A DNA stretch of 64,000 nucleotides. Origin: Thioalkalivibrio sp. ALJ3. GTDB taxonomy: Bacteria; Pseudomonadota; Gammaproteobacteria; Ectothiorhodospirales; Ectothiorhodospiraceae. The translations under genes and the position numbers were made by a program. The stretch covers positions 1-64,000 of the forward strand of contig NZ_KB897905.1 in the NCBI RefSeq assembly GCF_000377205.1. Direction: 5' to 3'. Below are positions 18,355 to 28,825 of the stretch, one piece after another. Under the pieces are notes generated by a model. That model was not told the DNA's origin, made no database searches, and was given only the letters and a program-made list of their open reading frames with translations. The stretch's first letter is position 1. Each line of letters begins with the position of its first letter.

Positions 18355-19218
18355 ATGACCGCCCAGCTCATCGACGGCCGCGCGATTGCCCAGACACATC
18401 GCGCCCGCATCGCCACCGAGATCGAATCCATGACCGCCCGCGACCTGCGTCCGCCGGGTCTGGCCGTGGTGCTGGTCGGGTCCGATCCGGCCTCCCAGGT
18501 CTATGTGCGCAACAAGCGCAAGGCCTGCGAGCAGGTGGGCGTGGTCTCGCACTCCTATGATCTGCCCTCGGGCACCCCGCAGACCGATCTGCTGGCCCTG
18601 ATCGACCAGCTCAATGCCGACCGCACCATCGACGGCATCCTGGTGCAGCTCCCCCTGCCCAGCCATATCGATCCGGAGACGGTGATCGAGCGCATCTCGC
18701 CCGCCAAGGACGTCGACGGGTTCCACCCCTACAACGTCGGCCGGCTCGTCGCCCGGATCCCGCGCCTGCGCCCCTGTACCCCCTGGGGCGTGATCCAGCT
18801 GCTGCGCCACCTGGACGAACCGTTCAAGGGCCGCACCGCCTGCGTGATCGGCGCCTCCAATATCGTGGGCCGCCCGATGGCGCTGGAACTCCTGCTGGCC
18901 GGCGCGACCCCGACCATCTGCCACCGCTTCACGCCGGATACCGCGGGTATCGCGCGCCAGTCCGACATCCTGATCGCGGCGGCCGGCAAGCCGGGCCTGG
19001 TCAAGGGCGACTGGGTCAAGCCCGGGGCCACGGTAATCGACATCGGCATCAACCGCCGCGAAGACGGCACCCTGTGCGGTGATGTGGAGTTCGATGCGGC
19101 TGCGGAGAAGGCCGACTGGATTACACCGGTCCCCGGCGGGGTCGGTCCGATGACCGTGGCGATGCTGCTGGACAACACCCTGCGCGCCCGCGCCTTCGGC
19201 ACCCACGAGGCGAGTTAA
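18355..19218 (+). CDS. folD: Bifunctional methylenetetrahydrofolate dehydrogenase/cyclohydrolase
   Basis: This 287-residue protein matches FolD in length and motifs. The [13 protein letters not shown] segment carries the active-site Tyr and Lys, VQLPLP and KDVDGFHP are conserved, GASNIVGRP is the NADP site and [10 protein letters not shown] lies near the C-terminus. It interconverts 5,10-methylene-THF and 10-formyl-THF in the cytosol for purine and formyl-Met supply. It is convergent with the peptide ABC transporter genes, 26 bases away. Confidence 0.97.
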   Translation: MTAQLIDGRAIAQTHRARIATEIESMTARDLRPPGLAVVLVGSDPASQVYVRNKRKACEQVGVVSHSYDLPSGTPQTDLLALIDQLNADRTIDGILVQLPLPSHIDPETVIERISPAKDVDGFHPYNVGRLVARIPRLRPCTPWGVIQLLRHLDEPFKGRTACVIGASNIVGRPMALELLLAGATPTICHRFTPDTAGIARQSDILIAAAGKPGLVKGDWVKPGATVIDIGINRREDGTLCGDVEFDAAAEKADWITPVPGGVGPMTVAMLLDNTLRARAFGTHEAS

Positions 19219-19244
19219 GGCACCCTCCGACTCGGCGCAGATTA

Positions 19245-20861
19245 CTACACGTAGCGCGAGACTCGGGGCACCGCCTCCAGCAGGTGCCGGGTGTAGTCGG
19301 CGCGCGGATTGGCCAGCACCTCGGCGGTGGTGCCGATCTCCTCCATGCGGCCGTCGTGCATCACCAGCATGCGGTCGGAGAAATACTCGACCACGCCCAT
19401 GTCGTGGGTGATGAAGATCAGCGCCAGACGGCGGTCGACCCGTAGCCGTCCGAGGATCTGCAGGACCTCCGCCTGCACCGAGACATCCAGCGCACTGGTC
19501 ACCTCGTCGCAGATGATCACGTCCGGATCCAGCACCAGGGCCCGGGCGATGCCGATGCGCTGACGCTGGCCGCCCGAGAACTCGTGCGGATAGCGCCACA
19601 GCGTATCCGGCGGCAGAGCGACTTGGTCCAGGGTCGCCCGGGCACGTTCGATGCGATCTTCCTGGTCCTCCCCGATCCCGTGGACGGCCATCGGTTCGGT
19701 CAGCAGGGTCATCACGTTCAGGCGCGGGTTCAGTGATGAGGCCGGATCCTGGAATACCACCTGCAGGTGACGGCGCAGGCGCCGCAAAGGCTTGCGCGGC
19801 ATCCCGGTCAGCGGCTGGTCACGATAGCGGATCTCGCCGCCGGTGGGCTCGATCAGACGCAGGATCGCGCGGCCGAGCGTGGTCTTGCCGCAGCCGGACT
19901 CCCCCACAACCGCCAGCACCTCGCCGTTTTCGAGCTGAAACGACACGCCGTCCACTGCACGCACGACATCCACCTGACGGCGCATCAGGCCCTTCAGCAC
20001 CGGGAAGTGCACCTGCAGATCGCGCACGTCCAACAATGTCTCGCGCCCGGCCCCGGGCACTGAGGGCAATGCGGGCAGATTCTCCGGCAACGCCCCAATC
20101 AGCTTGCGCGTGTAGGCATCCTGTGGATCGCGTAACAAGGGATGACACTCGCCCTGCTCCACCAGCCGACCCTTGTGCATCACCGCCACGCGATCCGCCA
20201 CCGAGGCGACCACGCCGAAGTCATGAGTGATCAGCAGCACGGCCATCCCGTTCTTCTCGCGCAGCTGATCGATCAGCTTCAGGATCTCGGCCTGGATGGT
20301 CACGTCCAGCGCGGTGGTCGGCTCGTCGGCAATCAGCAGATCCGGCTCCGCCACCAGCGCCATCGCGATCATCACGCGCTGGCGCTGGCCTCCCGAGAGT
20401 TTGTGCGGGTACTCATCGCGGCGCTGTTCCGGATTCGGGAGCTGGACCTCTCGCAGCACTTCAAGTACCCGGGCCTCGCGTTCGGCCGGGGTCATCTGCG
20501 GGCGGTGCAGGCGCAGCACCTCGTCGATCTGGTCACCGACAGTCAGCACAGGATTCAGCGAGGTCATCGGCTCCTGGAAAATCATGCCCACCCGGTCCCC
20601 GCGGACTTGCTGCATCACGCGGTCCGGCAGCCCCAGCAGTTCCTGCCGCGTGCCACGTCCGGCCAGCCAGACCTCGCCCGTGGAGGGCTCGAAGCCCCCA
20701 TCCAGCAGCCGCATGATCGCCAGTGCGGTGATCGACTTGCCGGAGCCCGACTCGCCCACCAGCGCGAACAGCTCGCCTGCGCGGATTGAGAAGCTGATCT
20801 CCTCGACCAGTGGCGCCTCGCTGTCGCGATGTCGAATGCGGAGGTTGCGTACCTCGAGCAT
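19245..20861 (-). CDS. yejF: Peptide/microcin ABC transporter, dual ATPase (YejF-like)
   Basis: This 538-residue protein carries two complete ABC ATPase domains in tandem, as in YejF. The first has Walker A GESGSGKS and signature LSGGQRQR; the second has GESGCGKT and FSGGQRQR. Each ends with the oligopeptide-transporter C-terminal region. It energises peptide import through the YejB/YejE permeases. The gene follows yejE after 3 bases and is the last of the yejABEF-type operon, which runs on the minus strand. Confidence 0.92.
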   Translation of the reverse strand: MLEVRNLRIRHRDSEAPLVEEISFSIRAGELFALVGESGSGKSITALAIMRLLDGGFEPSTGEVWLAGRGTRQELLGLPDRVMQQVRGDRVGMIFQEPMTSLNPVLTVGDQIDEVLRLHRPQMTPAEREARVLEVLREVQLPNPEQRRDEYPHKLSGGQRQRVMIAMALVAEPDLLIADEPTTALDVTIQAEILKLIDQLREKNGMAVLLITHDFGVVASVADRVAVMHKGRLVEQGECHPLLRDPQDAYTRKLIGALPENLPALPSVPGAGRETLLDVRDLQVHFPVLKGLMRRQVDVVRAVDGVSFQLENGEVLAVVGESGCGKTTLGRAILRLIEPTGGEIRYRDQPLTGMPRKPLRRLRRHLQVVFQDPASSLNPRLNVMTLLTEPMAVHGIGEDQEDRIERARATLDQVALPPDTLWRYPHEFSGGQRQRIGIARALVLDPDVIICDEVTSALDVSVQAEVLQILGRLRVDRRLALIFITHDMGVVEYFSDRMLVMHDGRMEEIGTTAEVLANPRADYTRHLLEAVPRVSRYV

Positions 20862-20864
20862 GGC

Positions 20865-22118
20865 CTAGCGCACCCCCCCGCTGGTGGCACCCGAGGCGGC
20901 CGGCCGGGCCGGCGCGGCATGGCTGGCCGCCTTCGCGGCCGAGCGCGAGTGCGGGTCAACCGCATCGCGCAGGGCCTCGCCAATCAGGTTGTAGGCGAAC
21001 ACGGTCAGGAAGATCGCGCCCCCCGGGAAGGCCGCCATCCACCAATTGAAGGTCGAACTCTGCACCGCCTGGTTCAGCATCTGCCCCCAGGAGGGCTCGT
21101 CCACCAGCCCCAGGCCCAGGAACGACAGCGTGGCCTCGGCGAGGATCGCGGAGGCCACGCCAAAGCTGGCCGCCACCAGGATCGGCGCGATCCCGTTGGG
21201 CAGCATATGGCGGAACAGGATCGAGGGCAGCGACAGCCCGGAGGCGATCGCCCCCTGCACGAAGTCCTGCTGGCGCAGGCGCAGGAACTCGGCGCGCACA
21301 TAACGCGCATAGCCGGACCACGACGTCAGGCCGATGATCAGCATCATCAGGTACAGCGAGCGCCCGAAGAAGGCGACGAAGGTCAGTAGCAGGAACAGCG
21401 TCGGGATGGCCTCGAAGATCTCCACCAGGCGCATGCCGATGATGTCGATGATCCCCGAGAAATAGCCCATCAGCCCACCCAGGATCACGCCAATCCCGAG
21501 CGCGATCCCGGTGGCAATGAAACCGATGGACAGGGCGATGCGCGAGGCATGGATCATGCGCGAGAGCGCATCCGCGCCGTTGTCGTCGGTACCGAACCAG
21601 TGCACGCGGTCTGGGGCCTCGCGCGGGGCCTCGAGCCCGGTATCCGCATAGTCGCGCAGGTAGTCGCGCGGCGAATACGGGATCGGCGCGCGGATCACGG
21701 TCTGGTACTCGCCCTGCACCTCGGCCTCGCGGTACTGCTCGTAGATCACCAGCGAGGGGGGCGAGACCGTCTGCCAGGCCACCGCGCCCAGGATCGCACT
21801 CAACACCCCCCAGAGTACAAAGCGCCGCCAGGGCCGGCCGGGCAGCAGCCAGAACACGCCGGCCAGCACCAGCATCCCGAACAGCGTGACATCCGCCGCG
21901 GTCAGGTAGCGCAGAAACGGCATGGACCAGCCGTCCGCCGTCTGCACCAGCAGCGGATGCGAGCTGGCCAGCACGGGCGCCAGGATCGCCACCAGCGTCA
22001 GCAGCGCGATCCACCCAATCCCCAGCCGCGCCCCCCAGCGCAGCAGCACCTCGCCGACCACGCGGCGCGCCCAGGAGCGGCTGCGACGACCCTCGCCCTG
22101 CTGCGCCGACTCAGTCAT
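20865..22118 (-). CDS. yejE: Peptide ABC transporter permease (YejE-like), enlarged
   Basis: This 417-residue permease has the DppC/YejE-type C-terminal domain with an [15 protein letters not shown] coupling (EAA) loop. It is longer than E. coli YejE (about 341 residues). The N-terminal part holds a conventional first helix, then an extra hydrophobic pair at about residues 75-120, before the periplasmic YEQYREAE region and the FGTDDNGAD motif. It forms the import channel with YejB. It overlaps the end of yejB by 8 bases. The C-terminal 20 residues are Ala/Pro-rich. Confidence 0.88.
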   Translation of the reverse strand: MTESAQQGEGRRSRSWARRVVGEVLLRWGARLGIGWIALLTLVAILAPVLASSHPLLVQTADGWSMPFLRYLTAADVTLFGMLVLAGVFWLLPGRPWRRFVLWGVLSAILGAVAWQTVSPPSLVIYEQYREAEVQGEYQTVIRAPIPYSPRDYLRDYADTGLEAPREAPDRVHWFGTDDNGADALSRMIHASRIALSIGFIATGIALGIGVILGGLMGYFSGIIDIIGMRLVEIFEAIPTLFLLLTFVAFFGRSLYLMMLIIGLTSWSGYARYVRAEFLRLRQQDFVQGAIASGLSLPSILFRHMLPNGIAPILVAASFGVASAILAEATLSFLGLGLVDEPSWGQMLNQAVQSSTFNWWMAAFPGGAIFLTVFAYNLIGEALRDAVDPHSRSAAKAASHAAPARPAASGATSGGVR

Positions 22119-23490
22119 AACTCACCCGCGGGTCGACAATGGCATAGGCCAGATCCGCCAGCAGATAGCCGATCAGGGTCAGCACGCCGGAGATCAGGGT
22201 GATCGACAGTACCAGCTCGCGGTCGCGGGTCTGCACCGCCTCCACCGCGAGCTTGCCCATCCCATCGATCGAGAAGATCGCCTCCACGATCACGGACCCG
22301 GCCAGCAGGGATGGCAACAAGGTCGCCGAGACGGTAATCAGCGGCAGCAGGCTGTTGCGGAACACATGCCGCCACAACACCTCGTGCTCGGGCACGCCCT
22401 TGGCACGCGCGGTGCGGGCATAGTCCGAGTTCAGGTTCTCCAGCACGGACGAACGCGAGAGTTTCGCCAGAAAGGCGAGCCCACCGTAAGACAGGCACAG
22501 AACCGGCAGCACCAGGTGCCAGGCGCGGTCGAGCAGAAAACCCGGGACCATGCTGCCAGGCGCCAGGCCCAGCGCCAGTGCGAGCCCCGCCCCCAGCCCC
22601 ACCGTGCCAAGGTAGAAACCGCGCAGCACGCCCCAGTCGCTGTGCGCCATCAGCCAGCCCAGCACCAGGCCGATCCCCATGGCGACCGTCGTGCTGATCC
22701 AGCCAGCCGGGGCCAGGTCAGAGAACATCAGCCAGCCGCAGAAGGCCCCGATCGCCGCACCCAGTCCACCCCGGATCAGCGCGGGCAGATAGCGCGCCAG
22801 GTAAAGGCCCAGCGCCGCCCCCAGAAACGGCAGCACCAGCAGCAGCGGTATGGCCCAGGCCACCTCCACCGTAGGCAGGAAGGTCATATCCAGCGCCGCG
22901 CGCTGGCTCAGTCCTCCAGTCGGGAACCATTGCCAGAACTGGTCGGAGGCAAAAAAGCCAATCAGCAGGACCCCGGCCAGCATCGTCGGGACCGACCACA
23001 GGGCCAGCAATACGACGCCAGACTGGGAATCGAAGGCCTGTCCCTGCTGGGTGGCCGCCCGCACCCCGACGGCGACCGCAACGATGTAGATCAGCGGTAT
23101 CGACAGCACATTCAACAGCAGGGTGATCGGCAGGCGTTCGGCAATCAGATCCGCCACCGGCCGACCAAAACGAAAACTGGTCCCGAGATTGGGGGCCTTC
23201 AGCTTTGGCCAGCCGGTGAGCGAGCCGTCTTCGTCCTGGGCAAAGCCCACTGGCGAGATATTGTTCAGCCAGCGCCCGTACTGCACCGGCGGCGGCTGGT
23301 CCAGACCATAGAGGCGGTTGTAGTACTCCTCCATCGCCTTTTGTGCCTGCGGCTCCAGCCCCTGCCCCTCGATCAGGGTCAGCGCACTGATGCCCCCGGG
23401 CGCCGCCGCCATCACGGCAAAGACCACGATCGTGATGCCGAACAGTGTCGGCACCATCAGCATCAGGCGGCGCAGGATGTAGGTCAGCAT
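22111..23490 (-). CDS. yejB: Peptide ABC transporter permease (YejB-like), enlarged
   Basis: This 459-residue permease starts MLTYILRRLMLMVPTLFGI, the typical DppB/YejB opening. It ends with an EAA loop (VLWRHVFRNSLLPLITV) and a C-terminal IVDPRVSYD like YejB. It is roughly 95 residues longer than E. coli YejB. The surplus is a hydrophobic insert of about four helices around residues 215-310, ahead of the canonical permease core. Channel function with YejE and YejF is expected; the role of the insert is unknown. Confidence 0.88.
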   Translation of the reverse strand: MLTYILRRLMLMVPTLFGITIVVFAVMAAAPGGISALTLIEGQGLEPQAQKAMEEYYNRLYGLDQPPPVQYGRWLNNISPVGFAQDEDGSLTGWPKLKAPNLGTSFRFGRPVADLIAERLPITLLLNVLSIPLIYIVAVAVGVRAATQQGQAFDSQSGVVLLALWSVPTMLAGVLLIGFFASDQFWQWFPTGGLSQRAALDMTFLPTVEVAWAIPLLLVLPFLGAALGLYLARYLPALIRGGLGAAIGAFCGWLMFSDLAPAGWISTTVAMGIGLVLGWLMAHSDWGVLRGFYLGTVGLGAGLALALGLAPGSMVPGFLLDRAWHLVLPVLCLSYGGLAFLAKLSRSSVLENLNSDYARTARAKGVPEHEVLWRHVFRNSLLPLITVSATLLPSLLAGSVIVEAIFSIDGMGKLAVEAVQTRDRELVLSITLISGVLTLIGYLLADLAYAIVDPRVSYD

Positions 23491-23523
23491 GGCGTGCGCG
23501 GGTTCTCTACGTTGGCCTCCCGG

Positions 23524-25383
23524 CTACTGCCCGTACCGCTGCTGGTCGAACGGGACGTAGATCTCCACCGGCACAAACCCGAGGTTCAGGCCAAGCGCCG
23601 TCTGCTCCAGGTTCTGGATGCGTCGGTCGATGAAGGCGAGGGTCTGGCGCCGCATCAGGAAGGTATACGGCTGATCCTCGACCAGGATCCGCTCGGCCTC
23701 GCGCCAGTGTTCCATGCGCTTGTCCTCGTCCACCTCGCCGCGCGCCGCCTCGATCACGGCATCCAGCTCGGGGTTTTCGTAGTTGATGAAGTTGTCACCG
23801 CCGGAAACCGTCTGGCTGGAGTGGAACATCTGGTAGATGTCCACCTCCACACCGCTGGTCCAACCCAGGGTAATGGCATCGAAGTCCTGGCGGCTGAGCT
23901 TCTCCAGCATCACGGACCACTCGGTCGGCTGAGGCCGCATATGAACCCCGGCGCGCGCGTACAGATCACGCAGGAACAGGGCGATGCGGCGGGTGTCCTC
24001 GTTGTCCTGGAAGTACACCAGGTCGAAGGAGAACGGCTCGCCGTCCTCGTTGATCAGCACTCCGTCGCGGTTCTTCTCGGAGTAGCCGGCCTCGGCCAGC
24101 AGCTCCAGCGCGCGTTCGACATCAAAGGGGATGTGCTCGAGCTCGGCATTGTGCTGGTCGCTGCGCGGGCTGAACGGGCTGATCGCGCGCTCGGCATAGC
24201 CCAGCATCACCTGTTCGATCAGGCGATCGACATCCGTCAGATAGCTCATCGCCCGGCGCACGCGCGGATCGGCAAAGCGCGTCGGCTCGCCATTGCGCTT
24301 CTGGTTCCAGCCGATGTACGAATAGCCCGCGGTCGGGCTCATGTATTCGTGGGTATCCGCGCGCTCGCGCAACGCCTCGTCATCGCGCAGCCGGGCATAT
24401 TCGCGCGGCCGGGCCCCGTAGACGTCGATGTCGCGGTTGCGGAAGGTCGTCAGGCGCGCGCTGTCATTCTGGATCACACGCCAGACGAGCCGGTCGAACG
24501 AGGGTTCCACCGGCCCCCAGTAGCGCGGATTGCGCTCCAGTTCGATCCGCCCGGCATCCGGCGTCCAGCCGGTCGGGTCCTCGAGCCGGTAGGGGCCGGA
24601 TCCCAGCAAGATCCCGCGCGACTCGTTGAAGGTCTCGGGTTCGTCGAGGTAGCGCTCGTAGAAATGCTTCGGCAGCACGTTCAGGCCACCGGCGACCCGC
24701 AGGGCGTCGAAGTACGGCTCCTCGAAGGTGAACACGACGGTGCGCTCGTCCACCGCCTCCACCTTCTCGACCTTCTCCAAGAACGCCCGCGCGCGCGGCA
24801 CCGCGATTTCGTCGGTCATCAGGAAATTGAAGGTGAACTCGACGTCCTCCGCGGTGAGCGGCTCGCCGTCGGAGAACTGCAGTCCCGTGCGCAACTGGAA
24901 GGTCAACTCCTGGCCGGAGTCGTCGAAGTCCCAGGACGCGGCCAGCAGACCCTGCCACTCCAGTGTCTCCGGATGGCGCTGCACCAGCGACTCCAGCACG
25001 TAGTTCTGGACCTCGGAGGCATAGGCGTCGCTGGAGACGTAGGGCGTGATCGTCGCCAGCCCCGTACCGAAGGCCTGCACCAGCCAGTCGCCCTCCGCGT
25101 AGTCCTCGCGCGCCGCCGCGTCCGCCGCCCGTTCGAACGCCGAGGGCACCTCCGCGACCCGAGGCGCGCGTTCGCCGTCCCCAGTGGTAAAACGCCCCGA
25201 GGCCAGGTCGGACTCGAGACTCTGCAGGCTGCGGCGCAGTGCACGCAGGTCGCGTGCCTGCTCGGTCATCATGTTCTGCATGGACGCCATGCGCTGCCAT
25301 TGACGATCCACCTGCACCATCACCAGCAACAGTAGAATGCCCAGCACGATCAGGGTGACGATCCAACCAAAATGACGACTCAC
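23524..25383 (-). CDS. yejA: Peptide-binding protein (YejA/SBP family 5), membrane-anchored with coiled coil
   Basis: This extracytoplasmic solute-binding protein of about 619 residues has the family-5 fold: AEDVEFTFNFLM, YRLEDPTGW and a C-terminal FDAITLGW segment. Instead of a cleavable signal, the N-terminus has an uncleaved-looking hydrophobic anchor (about residues 8-26). A heptad-rich segment follows (about 27-65) that probably forms a coiled coil, so the domain is tethered to the membrane. A GTG at 25383 is preferred because GGAGG lies just upstream; an ATG at 25413 would add ten residues but lacks a ribosome site. Peptides or peptide-like compounds are the likely cargo. Confidence 0.85.
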   Translation of the reverse strand: MSRHFGWIVTLIVLGILLLLVMVQVDRQWQRMASMQNMMTEQARDLRALRRSLQSLESDLASGRFTTGDGERAPRVAEVPSAFERAADAAAREDYAEGDWLVQAFGTGLATITPYVSSDAYASEVQNYVLESLVQRHPETLEWQGLLAASWDFDDSGQELTFQLRTGLQFSDGEPLTAEDVEFTFNFLMTDEIAVPRARAFLEKVEKVEAVDERTVVFTFEEPYFDALRVAGGLNVLPKHFYERYLDEPETFNESRGILLGSGPYRLEDPTGWTPDAGRIELERNPRYWGPVEPSFDRLVWRVIQNDSARLTTFRNRDIDVYGARPREYARLRDDEALRERADTHEYMSPTAGYSYIGWNQKRNGEPTRFADPRVRRAMSYLTDVDRLIEQVMLGYAERAISPFSPRSDQHNAELEHIPFDVERALELLAEAGYSEKNRDGVLINEDGEPFSFDLVYFQDNEDTRRIALFLRDLYARAGVHMRPQPTEWSVMLEKLSRQDFDAITLGWTSGVEVDIYQMFHSSQTVSGGDNFINYENPELDAVIEAARGEVDEDKRMEHWREAERILVEDQPYTFLMRRQTLAFIDRRIQNLEQTALGLNLGFVPVEIYVPFDQQRYGQ

Positions 25384-25413
25384 AAGGCCTCCGCTCTCGA
25401 GTGGCACTGGCAT

Positions 25414-25860
25414 CCGCGCTTCGACGGCTGGCCGACGCAGACCGCACTCTGCGCACTATAGCAATCCCTCCGGCCGCTCTCACCGGGTCGTTTCATTCCA
25501 GGGAAACACTGACCAGTGTAGGCACTCGCGTTGGTCCCCCAGGTTTGCCGAGACCAGGCGCGCCGTGTAGCCGGTAGTGTTCTCTACTCTACCCGCCCAT
25601 TGTTATCAAAAACGGGCGCGCAGCGTTGCAGGTCCCTTGTACAAAATGACTGTACGGCAGTCACCGCGCCTTGTTCGCACGCAAAAGCGACGAAGCGGCG
25701 AGCGTGTACATTGGTCAGTGTTCCCCTAGCTGGCCCGACCCGCGGCACATCGGTATGATCCCGAGACAGTCGCGTCGGCACTGGGTTCCCGCCTGGTCCG
25801 GCCGCCACGGGGCGGTCCTTTTCGAGGGCGCCGACACGAACCAGATTCAAGGAGATTCAC
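25414..25860. other. Divergent promoter region between yejA and fabI
   Basis: This 447-base stretch has no credible gene. It must hold the promoters of yejA (leftward) and fabI (rightward). AACACTGACCA at 25505-25515 recurs inverted as TGGTCAGTGTT at 25712-25722. The first copy is part of a local near-palindrome, ACACTGACCAGTGT. A GTAC...GTAC spaced repeat occurs near 25640. The sequence TATGAT near 25754 could be a -10 element. AAGGAG precedes the fabI start. Confidence 0.5.
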
Positions 25861-26667
25861 ATGGGTTTTCTGAAGGGCAAGCGCGCGCTGATTGTCGGCG
25901 TGGCCAGTAACCGCTCCATCGCCTACGGCATTGCCTCGGCCATGCATCGCGAAGGCGCCGAGCTCGCGTTCACCTATCAGAACGAACGGTTGCGCGACCG
26001 CGTGGAAAAGCTGGTCGCCGATTTCGACTCCGACATCCTCGTGCCCTGCAACGTCGAGGACGACCGCGAAATCGAACAGGTCTTCGAACGTCTGGACGAC
26101 TACTGGGATGGCGTCGACATCCTGGTGCACTCGGTCGCCTTCGCCCCGAAGGAGCAACTGGACGGCGACTTCCTCGACAACATGACCCGCGACGGCTTCC
26201 GCATCGCCCACGATGTCAGCTCCTACAGCCTGGCGGCCCTGGCCAAGGCCGGGCGCGGCATGATGAAGGACCGCGACGCCTCCATCCTGACCCTGAGCTA
26301 CCTCGGCGCCGAACGCTCCATGCCGAACTACAACGTGATGGGTCTGGCCAAGGCCAGCCTCGAGGCCAATGTCCGCTATCTCGCCTACACCCTGGGCCCG
26401 GAGACCACTCGCGTGAATGCGATCTCCGCCGGTCCGATCCGCACGCTGGCCGCCTCGGGCATCGGCGAGTTCAAGCGCATCCTCGACCACGTCGAGGCCA
26501 ACGCGCCGCTGCGCCGCAACGTGACGACCGAACAAGTCGGCAATGCCGGGGCCTTTCTCTGCTCCGACCTGGCCTCCGGCATCACCGGCGAGGTGATGTA
26601 CGTCGACTCGGGCTACAACACCGTCGGCCTGGGCGCCGCCGAAATCGGGCTCGACAAGGACAGTTAA
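25861..26667 (+). CDS. fabI: Enoyl-[acyl-carrier-protein] reductase (NADH)
   Basis: This 268-residue protein is a close match to FabI. It has the N-terminal [13 protein letters not shown] nucleotide loop, and catalytic Tyr147, Tyr157 and Lys164 align with E. coli Tyr146, Tyr156 and Lys163. It reduces enoyl-ACP with NADH in the last step of each fatty-acid elongation cycle and belongs to the triclosan-target family. AAGGAG lies 7 bases before the ATG. A strong bidirectional terminator follows. Confidence 0.97.
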   Translation: MGFLKGKRALIVGVASNRSIAYGIASAMHREGAELAFTYQNERLRDRVEKLVADFDSDILVPCNVEDDREIEQVFERLDDYWDGVDILVHSVAFAPKEQLDGDFLDNMTRDGFRIAHDVSSYSLAALAKAGRGMMKDRDASILTLSYLGAERSMPNYNVMGLAKASLEANVRYLAYTLGPETTRVNAISAGPIRTLAASGIGEFKRILDHVEANAPLRRNVTTEQVGNAGAFLCSDLASGITGEVMYVDSGYNTVGLGAAEIGLDKDS

Positions 26668-26722
26668 GGATACGCTGACTTAACTTCCCGCCCCCGCCGA
26701 CTGGCAGGGCGCGAGCCCCACG

Positions 26723-26760
26723 AAAAAGGCCCGGCCCGCATTGGCGGTCCGGGCCTTTTT
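26723..26760. terminator. Bidirectional rho-independent terminator between fabI and ppiD
   Basis: A 12-bp inverted repeat, AAAAAGGCCCGG at 26723-26734 with CCGGGCCTTTTT at 26749-26760, has A and T runs on its outer sides. It can therefore act in both directions for the convergent fabI and ppiD genes. Confidence 0.92.
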
Positions 26761-26800
26761 TGCGCTCGGCGGTGCAAACGGAGCCGCCCGGTGCGTACGA

Positions 26801-28702
26801 CTAGTCCAGGTTCTCGGGATAACGCTTGATATCCGCCTCGGACTCCAGCCAGGCCAGATAGGCGCGGAACTCGGCAGATCCGTAGGCGTTACGCATCAGT
26901 TCGCGCGCCTGCTGACGCATGGCCGCATCCGCTTCCTGCTCGTCGAGTCGGACCTCGTGCAGGATCGCAACGGCAAAATCGCCATTACCCAGACGCGTAC
27001 CGCTGATTTCGAACGCGTCCTCGCCCGGTACCGGCAGGCGGAACAGGTGCTGCTGGAGCCCGCCCGGCACGCCGTTATCGCCATCCACCGGCGAATCCCG
27101 GCGCACCTCGCGTTCCATCTGCCAGGCATCGTCGTCCTCGATGGCGTCCGCCCAGTCGTCGGTATCGCGCAGACGGGCCATCAATTCCTCGCCCGCTTCG
27201 CGGGCGGCATCGGCGGCCGCCTCGCGCCGCAGACGGTCACGGATCTCGTCCTCGACCTCGGCCAGCGGGCGCACCTCCGAGGGCTCGTGCTCGTCGATCC
27301 GCAGGATCACGGTCGAACCGTCATCCAGGTCGATGGCCTCGCTGTTGTGGCCATCTTCCAGCACGCGGGGATCGAAGGCTGCGTTACGGATCGAGCGATG
27401 CTGGGCGATATCGTCGCCACTGCCACGGGTGAACCAGTCGCTGGTCTGGATTTCCAGTCGGGTCGCCTCGGCCGCCGGCTCCAGACTGTCCGGGTATTCG
27501 GCGGCCTGGCCCATCAGATCATCCAGTGCATCGATCTGCATCTGTTCGGCGCTGCGGTCGCGCAGATCGCGTTCGACGTCGTCCCGTACATCCTCGAACG
27601 GCTGCGGCCGGGCCTCCTGGATGGAGGTCACCTCGAGGATGAACCAGCCACGGTCGGTACGCACGGGGCGACTGATCAGGCCCTCCGGCAGCGTGAAGAT
27701 GATGGTTTCGAGCGTGCGATCCAGATCGCCCCGGGCAATCTCGCCCAGGCTGCCGCCCCGATCCGCACTGAGGCTGTCCTCGGAGTACTCTTCGGCCAGG
27801 TCGGCAAAGTCCTCGCCGTCTTCCAGACGATCGCGCAGTTCGTTGATCTTCGCCTCGCCTTCCTCACCGGTGTCCTGAATCCGGATCTGGCGCACCTCGC
27901 GCAGCTCCGGCTCTTCGTAGCGGCTGCGGTTGACCTCGTAGTGCTGGCGAATATCGTCCTCGGACACATCCACCGCGCCTTCCAGTGCCTCGGGGTCGAG
28001 TTGCAGATAGGCGATCCGCACCCGCTCCTCGGTGGTGAACTCGTCCTGATTGGCCTCGTAATAGGCCTCGATGGCCTCGTCGTCGACCACGTCCGGCTGG
28101 TCGAAATCATCGACCGGGAAAATGCGCCAGCTGGCCACGCGCGTCTGATTACGCAGCCGGCTGTAGTCATCCACCATCGCGTCCGACGGGAAACCGGTCG
28201 CCTGGATGCCACCCTGCAGTTGCGACAAAACGATTGATCGCCCGATGTCCCGTTCGAAGTCCGACGGACTCAGGCGCTGGGCGTTGAGCAGTTGAGCATA
28301 GCGTTCGCGGCTGAATTGGCCATCTTCGTGGAATACCTGCATCCCGCGAATCTCCCGCAGGATGCTGTCCCCACTGGCCTTGAAACCCGCCGAGTCGGCC
28401 GCCTGGCGGAGCAGTTCCTGACGGATCAGGGTCTCCAGCGCCTGCATGCGAATCCCTTCCTCGTCGAGCAGGTCATCCGGGATTTGCCCCCCGAACATGC
28501 GCGCCATCTGAGTACGCTGGGCGCGGGCCTCGTTGTGCACGTCGCGAACCTGGATCTCGGTTCCGTTGACCTCGGCCGCCACCCGCGGCGCGGCTCCGCC
28601 AAAATATTCCCCGAGACCCCAGACGGCGAAGGGGATGGTAATCAGGCCGATGATCACATAGGCGAGCCAGCCGCTCGCCCGGTCGCGAATTGCTTGCAGC
28701 AT
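26801..28702 (-). CDS. ppiD: Periplasmic chaperone/peptidyl-prolyl isomerase-like protein (PpiD)
   Basis: This 633-residue protein starts MLQAIRDRASGWLAYVIIG, the characteristic PpiD N-terminus with one inner-membrane anchor (about residues 10-32). A SurA-like N-terminal chaperone region follows. A parvulin domain around residues 250-350 contains EDFADLAEEYSED and the GGSLGEIARGDLD signature. It assists folding of proteins leaving the Sec translocon. The ATG at 28702 is preferred over one 12 codons upstream by comparison with the family start. The protein is strikingly Asp/Glu-rich, as expected for a halophile periplasm. Confidence 0.93.
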   Translation of the reverse strand: MLQAIRDRASGWLAYVIIGLITIPFAVWGLGEYFGGAAPRVAAEVNGTEIQVRDVHNEARAQRTQMARMFGGQIPDDLLDEEGIRMQALETLIRQELLRQAADSAGFKASGDSILREIRGMQVFHEDGQFSRERYAQLLNAQRLSPSDFERDIGRSIVLSQLQGGIQATGFPSDAMVDDYSRLRNQTRVASWRIFPVDDFDQPDVVDDEAIEAYYEANQDEFTTEERVRIAYLQLDPEALEGAVDVSEDDIRQHYEVNRSRYEEPELREVRQIRIQDTGEEGEAKINELRDRLEDGEDFADLAEEYSEDSLSADRGGSLGEIARGDLDRTLETIIFTLPEGLISRPVRTDRGWFILEVTSIQEARPQPFEDVRDDVERDLRDRSAEQMQIDALDDLMGQAAEYPDSLEPAAEATRLEIQTSDWFTRGSGDDIAQHRSIRNAAFDPRVLEDGHNSEAIDLDDGSTVILRIDEHEPSEVRPLAEVEDEIRDRLRREAAADAAREAGEELMARLRDTDDWADAIEDDDAWQMEREVRRDSPVDGDNGVPGGLQQHLFRLPVPGEDAFEISGTRLGNGDFAVAILHEVRLDEQEADAAMRQQARELMRNAYGSAEFRAYLAWLESEADIKRYPENLD

Positions 28703-28825
28703 GGTGGTCTCTGCGTGCTCCGGGGTCGCCCCCGGCACCGGGTGCCGGAGATTTCAGAATCAACATCCGATGTTAGCAGGAGCGGCGGCCCAAGTCTGCG
28801 CCAGCCCTCGGGAAAAACCGGGAAA

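Noticed and set aside
21922-25335. Long plus-strand open frame (about 1137 codons) over the yej genes
   Set aside because: It is antisense to three genes with clear family motifs. Its translation is a low-complexity Gln/His/Arg-rich shadow of GC-rich codons, with no ribosome site.
25584-25850. 88-codon minus-strand frame in the yejA-fabI gap
   Set aside because: It overlaps the fabI promoter and ribosome-site region and has no ribosome site or recognisable composition.
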